Of a DNA stretch of 64,000 bases, positions 34,544 through 43,448 are shown in pieces. The DNA is taken from the NCBI RefSeq assembly GCF_000425885.1, contig NZ_AUEH01000008.1:1-64000 (forward strand). Reading direction: 5' to 3'. Below the pieces are notes generated by a model that had not been told where the DNA came from, searched no databases, and worked only from the letters and a program-made list of their open reading frames with translations. Positions within the stretch are counted from its first letter, which is position 1; the number at the start of each line of letters is the position of its first letter. The position numbers and the translations under genes are program-made. The stretch is from Schleiferilactobacillus harbinensis DSM 16991. GTDB lineage: Bacteria > Bacillota > Bacilli > Lactobacillales > Lactobacillaceae.

Positions 34544-35452
34544 ATGGCGACGCGTTATCTCAGTATCGATATTGGCGGTACGAACATTAAATATGCCCTA
34601 ATGGACGGGGCAGGAAAAATTCTAGAAAAAGGTACTGAACCGACTCCTAACGGTGGCTTGCTCCAGTTCATGGCCATGCTAACAGAAGTGGTTAACCGCT
34701 ACGCTGATCAGATCAAAGGAGTCGCCGTTGCGGCCCCTGGGAAGGTTGGTGTCGATCACAGGACGATTCACTTCGGCGGGGCACTGCCATTCTTAGATGG
34801 ACTCGATTTACGTAAGGCCTTGGCAGGCGTGTTCGACGGACCAATTGTCGTGGAAAATGATGGGAAAGCAGCTGCTCTGGCCGAACTCTGGTTGGGCAAT
34901 CTGAAGGGCATTCAGAACGGTGCGGCTATTGTTCTCGGCACTGGGATTGGTGGCGGGGTGATTCTGGATGGCCGATTGCTATACGGCAGTCACCAACAAG
35001 CCGGCGAGTTCAGTTTTATGTCGAGCCACTACGACGAACCTCAATTCATCAAAGCAGCGGCCGGCAGTACTGGCTCGGCCGTACGCATGGTGCGCACGAT
35101 TGGAACGGTGGCGCAGCTCGCTGATCCGGGGGATGGCCACGCAGTCTTTGAATTGGTCAACGCGCAAAAAGAACCGGCCTGGACGATTTTCAAAGAGTTT
35201 GCCCAACGTATTGCTGCACTGATTCTGAGCATTCAAGCCGTTGTTGATGTAGACCGCTATGTGATTGGTGGCGGCATCAGCGCCCAGCCTATTGTGGTGA
35301 CGCAAATCAATCAGGCTTACTCGGATCTCTTGAAGGAGAATGAGATCATCGAGAAAACACTGACCCGGCCGGAGATCGTGACGGCAAAATTTCAAAATGA
35401 TGCCAATCTTTTTGGCGCGCTATACAGCTACCTGCTGTTCATGGACAAATAA
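34544..35452 (+). CDS. ROK-family sugar kinase
   Basis: A 302-residue protein. SIDIGGTNIKYALMDG is the ROK ATP-binding loop, VVENDGKAAALAELWLG carries the catalytic Asp, and ALGTGIGGG-like GTGIGGGVILDG completes the phosphate loop. The zinc motif CxCG usual in glucokinase-type ROK proteins is not present, and there is no N-terminal HTH, so it is a kinase and not a repressor. It may phosphorylate the glucose or other aglycone-side sugar freed by the apiosidase-like enzyme. The ATG at 34544 follows AAAGGGAG. It is the last gene of the operon. Confidence 0.82.
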   Translation: MATRYLSIDIGGTNIKYALMDGAGKILEKGTEPTPNGGLLQFMAMLTEVVNRYADQIKGVAVAAPGKVGVDHRTIHFGGALPFLDGLDLRKALAGVFDGPIVVENDGKAAALAELWLGNLKGIQNGAAIVLGTGIGGGVILDGRLLYGSHQQAGEFSFMSSHYDEPQFIKAAAGSTGSAVRMVRTIGTVAQLADPGDGHAVFELVNAQKEPAWTIFKEFAQRIAALILSIQAVVDVDRYVIGGGISAQPIVVTQINQAYSDLLKENEIIEKTLTRPEIVTAKFQNDANLFGALYSYLLFMDK

Positions 35453-35484
35453 CGTATCATTAGGAAACTGACTCAACACGCGCA

Positions 35485-35519
35485 AAATGGGCAGCCTCTC
35501 GCCGGAGACTGCCCATTTA
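35485..35519 (+). terminator. Bidirectional terminator
   Basis: AAATGGGCAG pairs with CTGCCCATTT around a 14-base loop. It lies between two convergent operons and should serve both strands. Confidence 0.8.
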
Positions 35520-35537
35520 TTATCGGCTATTGAAAGT

Positions 35538-36974
35538 CTATAAGGTGACCTTTTCACCATTCACCGTAATCACAAACCGCTTCGTCGCAAAATCCGCCGC
35601 CAGCTTAGCCGTCCGACTGCCATCCCGATTACTCCGCGTAATCGTAATCTCATGGTCGCTCGGCGTCGCAACATCGATACTGCCCTCTAAATCAAAGGCA
35701 TCTTCATTGTTCCGGAATACCAATAGATTCCGCAACTGCCGCACCACCGGCCGCGCCATTTCCTCATCGACTTCAGCCGCCGTGTAGTAATGCCGATTAA
35801 TGTTCCGGCCTTCCTTAGTCTTCTCCAACAGGGCCAAATCATTCCGGCCCGCCAGCAAGCCGACGTAGTACACCTGGGGAATCCCCGGCGCAAACATCTG
35901 CACCGCCCGGGCCAGCAGATAGGCGGCATCGTCGTCGCCCAGCGCCGAGTAGTACGTGGTGTTGATCTGGTAAATGTCCAAGTTGTTGTACGCCGCGCTG
36001 GAATACTTCCGCTTCACGTTCGCGCCGACTTTGTACAACTCATTGGTCGTATCGTTCAGCTCGTCGTCCGTCAGCAGGTCCTTGGCATCCACCACACCTA
36101 AGCCGTCATGGGTATCCAGGGTGGTAAACTGCTTCATCGGCGAAATCTTCAGCCAATGAGCCAACCGTTGACTATCGCCGCGGTACAGACTGTGCAGCAG
36201 AATCATCGGCAAGGCGAAGTCGTAGCAATAATAGCCGTGCTCCGCTAGCTTATGAACGATAGTGTAATGCTCATGAATCTCTGGCAGCAGCGTCACGCCG
36301 TGGGGCCTCACGACATCCTGCAATTGCTGCAGTAAATCCCAAATCCCTGGTTCAACGAAGAAATCGGTGGTATCCAGCTGCTTCACCGCATAGGCAAACG
36401 CGTCCAGTCGGATGATATTCATCCCGTGGCTGATCAAATTCTCCAGCGTGTCCTTAAAGAACTGCTGGGTCGTTGCCGTGCGCACGTCCAGATCCATCTG
36501 CTCTTCGCCGAAGGTATTCCACACCTGGCCGGTGGTGCCATCCGCGAAGTGCACCGGGGCCACGGGTGCTTTGTCCTTTCGCTTATAGATCAGATCGATA
36601 TCAGCCTGGGTCGGCCGGCCCGCGGGCCAGAACTTGTCCCAGTCCAGGAATAAGTCCCGCCATTGGGAATCATTGTGCTTAGCCACCCAATCTTGGAATT
36701 GGGGCGAGTGTTTAGAAATGTGATTGACCATAAAGTCGGTCATCAGCGCATAGTGTTTCGCCAGTTTTTCCACATCGGCCCAAGTGCCCAACCACGGGTC
36801 CACCTCGTCGTACCGAATCGGCGCGAAGCCCCGATCGCCAGACGACGGGAAGAAAGGCAGCAGGTGGACCATATCCACTGCATCGCGGAAATGCTTATCC
36901 AGCACGTTTTGCAGTTCGTGGATGTTGTCACCCATACTGTCCGCATACGTAATTAACATAACGCCATTTTTCAT
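35538..36974 (-). CDS. gtfA: Sucrose phosphorylase (GH13 subfamily 18)
   Basis: A 478-residue cytoplasmic enzyme. It has the GH13 residues in sucrose-phosphorylase form: IIRLDAFAY with the nucleophile Asp, LLPEIHEHY with the acid Glu, and [10 protein letters not shown] with the third Asp; the opening [10 protein letters not shown] and [14 protein letters not shown] are also typical. It converts sucrose and phosphate to glucose 1-phosphate and fructose. Close relatives use sucrose 6'-phosphate or glucosylglycerate, which cannot be excluded. It is the last gene of an msm-like operon, 3 bases after the GH13 glucosidase gene, as gtfA lies in the streptococcal msm cluster. Confidence 0.88.
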   Translation of the reverse strand: MKNGVMLITYADSMGDNIHELQNVLDKHFRDAVDMVHLLPFFPSSGDRGFAPIRYDEVDPWLGTWADVEKLAKHYALMTDFMVNHISKHSPQFQDWVAKHNDSQWRDLFLDWDKFWPAGRPTQADIDLIYKRKDKAPVAPVHFADGTTGQVWNTFGEEQMDLDVRTATTQQFFKDTLENLISHGMNIIRLDAFAYAVKQLDTTDFFVEPGIWDLLQQLQDVVRPHGVTLLPEIHEHYTIVHKLAEHGYYCYDFALPMILLHSLYRGDSQRLAHWLKISPMKQFTTLDTHDGLGVVDAKDLLTDDELNDTTNELYKVGANVKRKYSSAAYNNLDIYQINTTYYSALGDDDAAYLLARAVQMFAPGIPQVYYVGLLAGRNDLALLEKTKEGRNINRHYYTAAEVDEEMARPVVRQLRNLLVFRNNEDAFDLEGSIDVATPSDHEITITRSNRDGSRTAKLAADFATKRFVITVNGEKVTL

Positions 36975-36977
36975 TAC

Positions 36978-38603
36978 TTAATCCCTCGCCTTTCTCGCTC
37001 GTTGATACACCGCACCGCCATAGGGGGGCAGCTCGTCTGTTTGACCTAGGGCCGTTGTTTGCATCAGCCGCTGACCGTTAAAGTCGGCCACTGCCGCCGG
37101 CATAGCCGCTGTCCGGCCGCTGAGATTAACGACGATCAGGAATTCTTCAGCGGCGCCCACGCGGCGATACGCGAAGATCTGGTCATCGTCAATCAAGACG
37201 GGCCGGTAGTCACCAGTGATCAACGCTGCATGGCCGGCCCGCAAGGCAATTAATTGCTGATAGAAATGCCAGACCGAATTCGAATCCGCCATTTCGGCAG
37301 CCACGTTCACATCGACCGTGTTTTTATTCACCGGCAGCCATGGCCGGCCAGCCGTGAAGCCGCCAGTCGCAGTCCACTGCATAGGTGTCCGGGCATTGTC
37401 CCGGGAATGGTCGCTGACCGCTTGCAGCGCGGCAGTCGCCGTTTGGCCTTCGTGGAGACGGAAGGCATACTCCTGTTTCGCGGCTAAATCGTTCATCTGG
37501 TCGACGGACCGCCACGGATAGTTGGTCATCCCCAGTTCCTGGCCCTGATAGATGTACGGCGTGCCTTGCAGCAAGAAATACATCAGCGCGATGGCCTTCG
37601 CCGATCGGGTCCGGTAGTGCACCGGATCGCCATACACGTTGATTGCGCGGGGTAAATCGTGATTTTCCACGAACAGCGCGTTCCAGGCTTTGCCGGCCAA
37701 CTGTTCTTGCCACTTCGTCAGTGCATGGGCCAGTTTCGGCACCGTTAAGGACGATGCACCATCGGATTCCCAAAAGTTAATATGGTCGCCAGTGAAAATC
37801 ATGTTCATAAAACCCGTCTGGAAGTTCACCCAAGGCAAGGCCTCGGTTGGCGTCACTTCGCCTGCTTCGCCGACGGTCATGATCGGATATTCGCGGAAGA
37901 TATCCCGTAATTCTTTTAAGTAGTCGAAAAGCCCGTGCACGTTGGTGTAGGCCTCGTCGCTCTGAGCCACATCCGCAAAGGTCTGCAGCTTTTTGATATG
38001 GCCAATGGCATCAATGCGGAAGCCGTCAATGCCCTGATCCAGCCACCAGCGGATCATCTTGTACACGGCCGCGCGCACTTTTGGATTTTCCCAATTCAAG
38101 TCCGGTTGGGCGGACGCGAAGGTGTGCATGTAATACTCATCAGTGGCAGCATTATAGGTCCAAGCCGGCCCTTTAAAAATACTCTGCCAATTATTAGGTA
38201 CTTGGCCGTTTTTCCCTGGTTTCCAGATATACCAGTCGTGGTACGGATTGGTCCGGGAAGAACGGGCCTCCTGGAACCAATGATGCTGATCACTGGTATG
38301 GTTCACCACCAAATCGATGATCACCTTAATGCCCGCCGCATGCAGCTTGGCGAACAACGCCAGCAGACTGGGCAGATCGCCGTAAGCGGGATCGACATTT
38401 TGATAGTCGCTGATATCGTACCCGTTATCCACGTTGGGGGAGGGGTAGAAGGGAGAGAGCCAAACGAACCCCACACCAAGCTGTTTGAGATAGTCGACTT
38501 TCTGCTCAATACCGGCGATATCGCCGATGCCATCACTGTTGCTGTCTAAAAAACTCTTCGGGTAGATCTGGTAACCAACGGCTTCTTGCCACCACTGTGT
38601 CAC
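36978..38603 (-). CDS. GH13 alpha-glucosidase (oligo-1,6-glucosidase type)
   Basis: A 541-residue enzyme of about the usual length. The start is GTG at 38603, behind AAGAAGGAA, giving WWQEAVGYQIYPKSF at the N-terminus. Conserved regions follow: DLVVNHTSDQHHWF, GFRIDAIGHIK (nucleophile Asp), MTVGEAGE (acid Glu) and FVENHDLPRAI. This is the DexB/MalL group that frees glucose from the end of isomalto- or related oligosaccharides. The start codon overlaps the YesL-type gene stop (GTGA). It works inside the cell on sugars brought by the importer at 39243-42226. Confidence 0.88.
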   Translation of the reverse strand: MTQWWQEAVGYQIYPKSFLDSNSDGIGDIAGIEQKVDYLKQLGVGFVWLSPFYPSPNVDNGYDISDYQNVDPAYGDLPSLLALFAKLHAAGIKVIIDLVVNHTSDQHHWFQEARSSRTNPYHDWYIWKPGKNGQVPNNWQSIFKGPAWTYNAATDEYYMHTFASAQPDLNWENPKVRAAVYKMIRWWLDQGIDGFRIDAIGHIKKLQTFADVAQSDEAYTNVHGLFDYLKELRDIFREYPIMTVGEAGEVTPTEALPWVNFQTGFMNMIFTGDHINFWESDGASSLTVPKLAHALTKWQEQLAGKAWNALFVENHDLPRAINVYGDPVHYRTRSAKAIALMYFLLQGTPYIYQGQELGMTNYPWRSVDQMNDLAAKQEYAFRLHEGQTATAALQAVSDHSRDNARTPMQWTATGGFTAGRPWLPVNKNTVDVNVAAEMADSNSVWHFYQQLIALRAGHAALITGDYRPVLIDDDQIFAYRRVGAAEEFLIVVNLSGRTAAMPAAVADFNGQRLMQTTALGQTDELPPYGGAVYQRARKARD

Positions 38604-39226
38604 TCGGGATTCCTTCTTTCTAGTAGATAATAACTCACGAGGGCGCTGAGACTGCCGCCCATCAGTAAAAATACGAAGCCCCACTTTAACTGGAACGTCA
38701 GGCCGAAGATTACCAGGACGGCGGCGGCACTGAGCAGGCTGCGGCCAATGGCCCAGCCACGCATTGGCGTGTGCCAGCCGCGCACCCACAAATTGAGGGT
38801 GGCTGCAAGAACGGTGACCAGGATGCCAAGAATAAGGGCCCTAGCAAAAACGATGTTCGCCAGCAAACGCCAGTAAAGCGGCAGGATCGTCATGACGGCG
38901 GCGCCAAGGAGATTAAAGCGCCAATGGGTTCGCAGCGCCGCACGCCAGTTTTGCCAAAATATCCGCCAGCGCAAGGGCTCTTTGTCCTGCCAAGCGTGAA
39001 TATCTTGGAACATGGCTGCAGTGGCTGGCAATAGCAGGGCAAACGCCGCGGCGGCCGCTAACGGCGATATCAGCACCGCTTGGGGCACCGTCAGGAACAC
39101 TTGCACCGCCAATAGCAGCCAGAACACACCACTGATGCTCAGCCAATGCAGGTTGATCAGGACCAGCTGAGCCAGCCAATCCAGAGCAATCATCAAGGTG
39201 CTATCGCGTTTCAGAAAAGACAACAT
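38600..39226 (-). CDS. YesL-family (DUF624) membrane protein of the msm-like operon
   Basis: A 208-residue protein with about five membrane helices. It begins MLSFLKRDSTLMIALDWLAQ and keeps the spacing of DUF624 proteins, though it is less similar to the member at 20431 than that one is to 54905 by eye. It lies between the MsmG-like permease gene and the GH13 gene and overlaps the latter by 4 bases. Function unknown. Confidence 0.65.
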   Translation of the reverse strand: MLSFLKRDSTLMIALDWLAQLVLINLHWLSISGVFWLLLAVQVFLTVPQAVLISPLAAAAAFALLLPATAAMFQDIHAWQDKEPLRWRIFWQNWRAALRTHWRFNLLGAAVMTILPLYWRLLANIVFARALILGILVTVLAATLNLWVRGWHTPMRGWAIGRSLLSAAAVLVIFGLTFQLKWGFVFLLMGGSLSALVSYYLLERRNPE

Positions 39227-39242
39227 GGGGAAGCTCCTTTCA

Positions 39243-40058
39243 CTACTTTACCGAACCGTCTGTGACACCCTTGATGATCCAGCGTTGGGCGAAGAAGTAG
39301 AAGATGATGACGGGCAGGATGCCGAGCATCAACCCAGCCAGTGCTAGGTTCCATTGCTTCGTGAACTGACCAAAGAAGAAGAATGTTTGCAGCGGGATGG
39401 TGTAGCCGCTCTGGGGCAGCACCAAACTCGGCAGCAGATAGTCGTTCCAGATCCAAACAATGTTGAGGATGGCGACCGTAACGGTCATGGGATTCAGCAT
39501 CGGCAAGATGATCGTGAAGAAGATCCGGCCGTGGCCGGCCCCTTCTAGAGTCGCGGCTTCATCCAGGGCTTCAGGAATCCCAGCAATCGCCCCTTGGTAG
39601 AGGAAAATCGACAGGCTGGCCCCAAAGCCTAGATACATGAAGATCAAGCCAGGGATGTTCAGCATTTGTGCCTTCCCAAAGATCGTCGTTAACGGAATCA
39701 TGACGGACTGGAAGGGAATCAGCATGGCGGCGACAAACAGCATCAGGATCACGTTCGATACTTTGCTGTGGTTCCGTTGAATGGCGTAAGCCGCCATGGA
39801 ACTAGCCAGACAGATCAAGACGACCGAGACGATGGTGATCGTCAAGGAGTTAAACAAAGAGCGGATGAAATCCAATGCCGCCCAGGCTTGCGTATAGTTG
39901 CTGAAAGTACCGTTGACCGGCAGGCCGATAACGCTGGAAAAAATCCCCTTGGGCGTCTTCATACTGTTGGTCAGGATCAGATAGAACGGGAACAGCCACA
40001 ACAGACCCAAAACGAGGCCGAGGATTCCCAATAACCATTTTTTAACCCGTTTACTCAT
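39243..40058 (-). CDS. ABC sugar importer permease, MsmG type
   Basis: A 271-residue CUT1 permease with about six membrane helices. The EAA loop reads IPEALDEAATLEGAGHGRIFF (about 150-170). It begins MSKRVKKWLLGIL, overlaps the MsmF-like gene by 4 bases (ATGA) and should pair with it. The likely cargo is sucrose-type or isomalto-oligosaccharides, given the linked GH13 genes. Confidence 0.88.
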   Translation of the reverse strand: MSKRVKKWLLGILGLVLGLLWLFPFYLILTNSMKTPKGIFSSVIGLPVNGTFSNYTQAWAALDFIRSLFNSLTITIVSVVLICLASSMAAYAIQRNHSKVSNVILMLFVAAMLIPFQSVMIPLTTIFGKAQMLNIPGLIFMYLGFGASLSIFLYQGAIAGIPEALDEAATLEGAGHGRIFFTIILPMLNPMTVTVAILNIVWIWNDYLLPSLVLPQSGYTIPLQTFFFFGQFTKQWNLALAGLMLGILPVIIFYFFAQRWIIKGVTDGSVK

Positions 40059-40921
40059 GATAAGTGCGCCTCCCGTTTACGACTAAAGTAGACTTGCAAT
40101 AGCGAAATCGCCGCGACGACCAGGAAGAAGATAATGGCTTTGGCTTCCCCATAGGCCAGCTTGTTGTTTGTGAACGCAGTCCGCACAATGTTCATCGATA
40201 ACATTTGGGTCGACAGGTACGGACCGCCGTTCGTTAAGGACAGGTTTTGATCGTAAATCTTGAAGCTGTTGGACAAAGTGAGAAACAGACTGACGGTGAA
40301 AGCCGGTGCGACCATTGGGAAGGTGATGTAGCGGAATCGCTGCCAAGGCGTGGTGCCGTCAATTTCTGCTGCTTCCAGGATTTCCTGGGGAATGCCCTCC
40401 AAGTAGGCAATGTAGATCAGCATGATATAGCCGGACATCTGCCAGATGGTCAGGATGACCAGGCCCCAGAAGCCGGTTTGGGGATTTGACAGCCAACCGG
40501 TCAAGGCACTGATGTGTAATGCCGTACCAATTGCCGCGAAAACCCGGACAAAGATGAATTGCCAGATGAACCCGAGAATCAAACCGCCAATCAGGTTCGG
40601 CATGAAGAAAATCGTCCGGAGGGCATTAGCCCCTTTCATCCGCTGGGTCACTAGCATAGCCAGCCCCAGCCCGATAACGTTCACCGAGATAATAACAACA
40701 ATGGCGTATTTCACAGTGAACCAGAAGGCGTTGAGAAAGCCGGAATCACGGAAGGCGGCCACATAATTCGAGAACCCCACCGACTTGGTGAAAAACAAGC
40801 CGTTCCAATCCGTGAAGGAGTAAAACAACCCCAGCAGCATCGGTACAATGACCACCAAGAGGAGGCCGATCAAGGCCGGTGCGAGAAACAACCAATAGGC
40901 TTTGCTTTTTGTTTTCAACAT
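40055..40921 (-). CDS. ABC sugar importer permease, MsmF type
   Basis: A 288-residue CUT1 permease. Six membrane helices are visible, starting with YWLFLAPALIGLLLVVIVPM; FTDWNGLFF after the first helix is usual for MsmF/MalF-like proteins. The EAA loop reads IPQEILEAAEIDGTTPWQRF. It follows the binding protein gene with a 12-base gap. Confidence 0.88.
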   Translation of the reverse strand: MLKTKSKAYWLFLAPALIGLLLVVIVPMLLGLFYSFTDWNGLFFTKSVGFSNYVAAFRDSGFLNAFWFTVKYAIVVIISVNVIGLGLAMLVTQRMKGANALRTIFFMPNLIGGLILGFIWQFIFVRVFAAIGTALHISALTGWLSNPQTGFWGLVILTIWQMSGYIMLIYIAYLEGIPQEILEAAEIDGTTPWQRFRYITFPMVAPAFTVSLFLTLSNSFKIYDQNLSLTNGGPYLSTQMLSMNIVRTAFTNNKLAYGEAKAIIFFLVVAAISLLQVYFSRKREAHLS

Positions 40922-40933
40922 TTTTCTAACCCC

Positions 40934-42226
40934 CTACTTCGTGGACTGCAGGTTCGCCCATGCTTGTTTCGCATCGGTGACCAGATCGTTCCAAGACATG
41001 ACTTTCGAGAGATATTTCTGGACGTCCGGGCCGAGATTGTCTGCTTCCCAGGAAACGGGATAGCCGGCAAAGACCCAGCCGGTTGTTTGCTTCGTTTGGG
41101 TATGCTGGAAGACCGCTTCAGACAGCGGGTCCTGCATCTTCATGCCGCTGAAGCCCTTATAGGCAGGAACGAAGTGCAACAGATCGACAACGTCTTTCTT
41201 TCCCTGCGCGGTGGTGTACAGCCAGTCTAAGAAATACTTAGCGGCTTGCTGTTCTTTCTTTGGCCGGGTGCTGTTCACGGCCCAGTAGTTCGGGACGCCC
41301 ACCGGCATTTTGCCGGCGTAGCCGTCGACGGGAATCGGGATCATGCCGATGCCGTCTGCCGCGAATTTCTTATCGATTTGGGCGACGGTCTGATAGATCC
41401 AGTCCCCCTGCTGAATCATGGCGACCTGACCTAAGCCGAAGTATTGCGATACTTGCTGTGAATAGTCTGTCTGCATGACATTGCCGGCGGAATAGTCGTT
41501 TTCCAGATCCAGCATCCGCTTGTATTCTTTCTCTCGGGTGAAGGGCAGCTTCTTGCTGGTATAAGCAGTCTTGACGTTGCCGTTGAAATCCGGCGCAATG
41601 AAGACGTTGCCCAGATGGTTCGTCATGACCCAAGTCTCTTGACCGGGCAGGGAGAAGACGCCTTTGAGCCCGAGTTGTTTCTTCTGGGCGTTCAACGTTT
41701 TCACTGCGGCCAGCAGCTTGTCGTAAGTGGTGAGCTTCGCCGCATCAATGCCGGCTTCGCGGAAAATCTTCTTATTATAAACAAAACCGTAACCTTCCAA
41801 GTTGAAAGGAAGGCCGAGAACTTTATTGCCTTCCTTCACAGCATCCAGGGTGCCCGGCAAGGCTAATTTGGCCGCCTTAGTGTCGGATACGTCCGTGATT
41901 TTGGTCCGGAACTGCGATACTTCGGCCGGTCCGGCGACGGAGAAGATCGTTGGTTCATCGCCGGCGGACATCCGGGTCTTCAGGGTGCTGAGATAGTCGG
42001 TACCGCCGCCCACGGAAGTAATGACGACTTTGATGTGCGGGTGTGATTTCTCATATTGGGCCGCGATCTGCTTGAACTGGGTATTATTTTCCACCTTGCC
42101 TTGCAAGATGTTGATCGTGATGTCCTTACCCCCGCTGCTTTCTTGATTGGTGCCACAGGCACTTAACAAAATAATGCTGGCGACACTGAGCATGATAATG
42201 GCTAATAACTGCCGGACCTGCTTCAT
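40934..42226 (-). CDS. Sugar-binding lipoprotein, MsmE type
   Basis: A 430-residue solute-binding protein of family 1. The signal peptide ends at the lipobox LLSAC (Cys about residue 25). The family pattern continues with GKVENNTQFKQIAAQYEKSHP near the N-terminus and KYFLDWLYT near the end. It is the first gene of the msm-like operon and lies behind a well-formed promoter at 42278-42305. Ligand inferred from context: isomalto- or sucrose-type oligosaccharides. Confidence 0.9.
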   Translation of the reverse strand: MKQVRQLLAIIMLSVASIILLSACGTNQESSGGKDITINILQGKVENNTQFKQIAAQYEKSHPHIKVVITSVGGGTDYLSTLKTRMSAGDEPTIFSVAGPAEVSQFRTKITDVSDTKAAKLALPGTLDAVKEGNKVLGLPFNLEGYGFVYNKKIFREAGIDAAKLTTYDKLLAAVKTLNAQKKQLGLKGVFSLPGQETWVMTNHLGNVFIAPDFNGNVKTAYTSKKLPFTREKEYKRMLDLENDYSAGNVMQTDYSQQVSQYFGLGQVAMIQQGDWIYQTVAQIDKKFAADGIGMIPIPVDGYAGKMPVGVPNYWAVNSTRPKKEQQAAKYFLDWLYTTAQGKKDVVDLLHFVPAYKGFSGMKMQDPLSEAVFQHTQTKQTTGWVFAGYPVSWEADNLGPDVQKYLSKVMSWNDLVTDAKQAWANLQSTK

Positions 42227-42263
42227 TATTGGTTCCCCCTTCGGAAAAATACGGTCGCTGTTT

Positions 42264-42316
42264 TGTAACCGTTTCCTATAATACCTGTTTTTATGAATAT
42301 GTCAATCGTTTACATA
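42264..42316 (-). promoter_or_regulatory. Promoter of the msm-like operon with cre and LacI-type operator
   Basis: On the minus strand TTGACA (42300-42305) and TATTAT (42278-42283) are 16 bases apart. TGTAACCGTTTCCT (42264-42277) resembles a cre site directly after the -10. ATCGTTTACATA (42305-42316) touches the -35 and recurs at 42371-42382, so it is probably the operator of the adjacent LacI protein. Confidence 0.7.
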
Positions 42317-42370
42317 TTGGAATCTGCTGGTGATTGGTGGTATATCAGTTTACCGAGAAAGAACAGTGTT

Positions 42371-42403
42371 ATCGTTTACATAAATGGCCAATCGTGCTAC
42401 ACT
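42371..42403 (+). promoter_or_regulatory. Promoter and operator of the msm LacI regulator gene
   Basis: TTTACA (42375-42380) and TACACT (42398-42403) are 17 bases apart. The operator-like ATCGTTTACATA (42371-42382) covers the -35 box, which predicts autorepression. Confidence 0.65.
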
Positions 42404-42431
42404 GACGAAGATTAAAGGAGGGTTATGCAGC

Positions 42432-43391
42432 ATGGCAACCATTACGGATGTGGCAAAAAAGGCGGGGGTGTCCGTCGCGACGGTCTCCCGGGTGATCAAT
42501 AACCGCGGCTACCTGAGTGCCAACACCAAGGCAAAAGTGCAGGCGGCCATGGACGCCCTGCATTATCAGCCCAACATTGCCGCTCGTAACCTGCACGGTA
42601 AAGCAACCCATACAGTGGGGGTGGTGCTGCCGGATATCATCAATCCTTTTTATGCTGAGTTATTCCAAACTGTGGAGCAGCAACTCTTTGCGCTGCACTA
42701 CCAAACGATGCTGTGTACGACCAACGGTGAACCGGAGAAGGAGAAAATGTACCTGCGGCTGATGGCGGCCAACCAGGTCGACGGCATCATCAGCAGTACC
42801 CATAATCCGGATCTGGCCGATTATCAAAACCCGACGGTACCTACCGTGGCCTTTGACCGGGTACTGTCACCGACCATTCCCATGGTCGGCAGCGACAACC
42901 AGGCTGGCGGCGAACTGATTGGCCAGTATGTGGCCCAGCATCAGCCCCGGCGCTGCTTGATCTTGGCTGGCAGCCAGGAAGATCTCGCACCGTTATCCCC
43001 GCGCATCGCCGGCATGCGGGCGGCATTAACCGCACCGATCCAGGTGGATCAAGTGGCGCTGCCCTTTGATCAGCCGGCGCCTGTCCGCAATCAACTGATT
43101 CGCCACCAGCTGGCGGCCCATGACTACAACGCGGTGTTGTGCACCGATGATTTAACGGCCATCACCGTCTGCGAGTCTTATTCAGACGGCCAGCGGCCGC
43201 TGGTTACGGGATTTGACGGGTCAAAATTCATTCGCCAGTACTATCCGAGTTTAACGACGGTGATCCAACCGTTGGATGACTTGTGCCGGCTGGCGATCCA
43301 ATTGCTGCGGAACAGCATGACTGGGAATGCGGCGGACGTCACGACGTATCAGTTGCCGGTGACGCTGCATATTGGGCAAAAAAATGAATGA
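42432..43391 (+). CDS. LacI-family regulator of the msm-like operon
   Basis: A 319-residue repressor. The headpiece reads ATITDVAKKAGVSVATVSRV, followed by INNRGYLSANTKAKVQ and the hinge; the sensor half has VGVVLPDIINPFYAELF and a shortened C-terminus, as is seen in MsmR/ScrR-like proteins. The ATG at 42432 follows AAAGGAGG. It is divergent from the operon 40934-35538 and should repress it through the two ATCGTTTACATA sites. The inducer is unknown. Confidence 0.88.
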   Translation: MATITDVAKKAGVSVATVSRVINNRGYLSANTKAKVQAAMDALHYQPNIAARNLHGKATHTVGVVLPDIINPFYAELFQTVEQQLFALHYQTMLCTTNGEPEKEKMYLRLMAANQVDGIISSTHNPDLADYQNPTVPTVAFDRVLSPTIPMVGSDNQAGGELIGQYVAQHQPRRCLILAGSQEDLAPLSPRIAGMRAALTAPIQVDQVALPFDQPAPVRNQLIRHQLAAHDYNAVLCTDDLTAITVCESYSDGQRPLVTGFDGSKFIRQYYPSLTTVIQPLDDLCRLAIQLLRNSMTGNAADVTTYQLPVTLHIGQKNE

Positions 43392-43398
43392 ACCACCA

Positions 43399-43440
43399 AA
43401 AATAGCAGCCGCTCGCCACTGGGGCGAAGGCTGCTATTTT
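43399..43440. terminator. Bidirectional terminator
   Basis: AAATAGCAGCC pairs with GGCTGCTATTT around a loop, with A and T runs on both sides. It lies between the convergent LacI and PTS genes. Confidence 0.8.
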
Positions 43441-43448
43441 CTGCGTCG

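Noticed and set aside
34544-35452. ROK repressor
   Set aside because: No N-terminal helix-turn-helix; the protein starts at the ATP loop, so it is a kinase.
37935-38549. 204-residue plus-strand frame inside the GH13 gene
   Set aside because: Antisense to conserved GH13 regions; no ribosome site.
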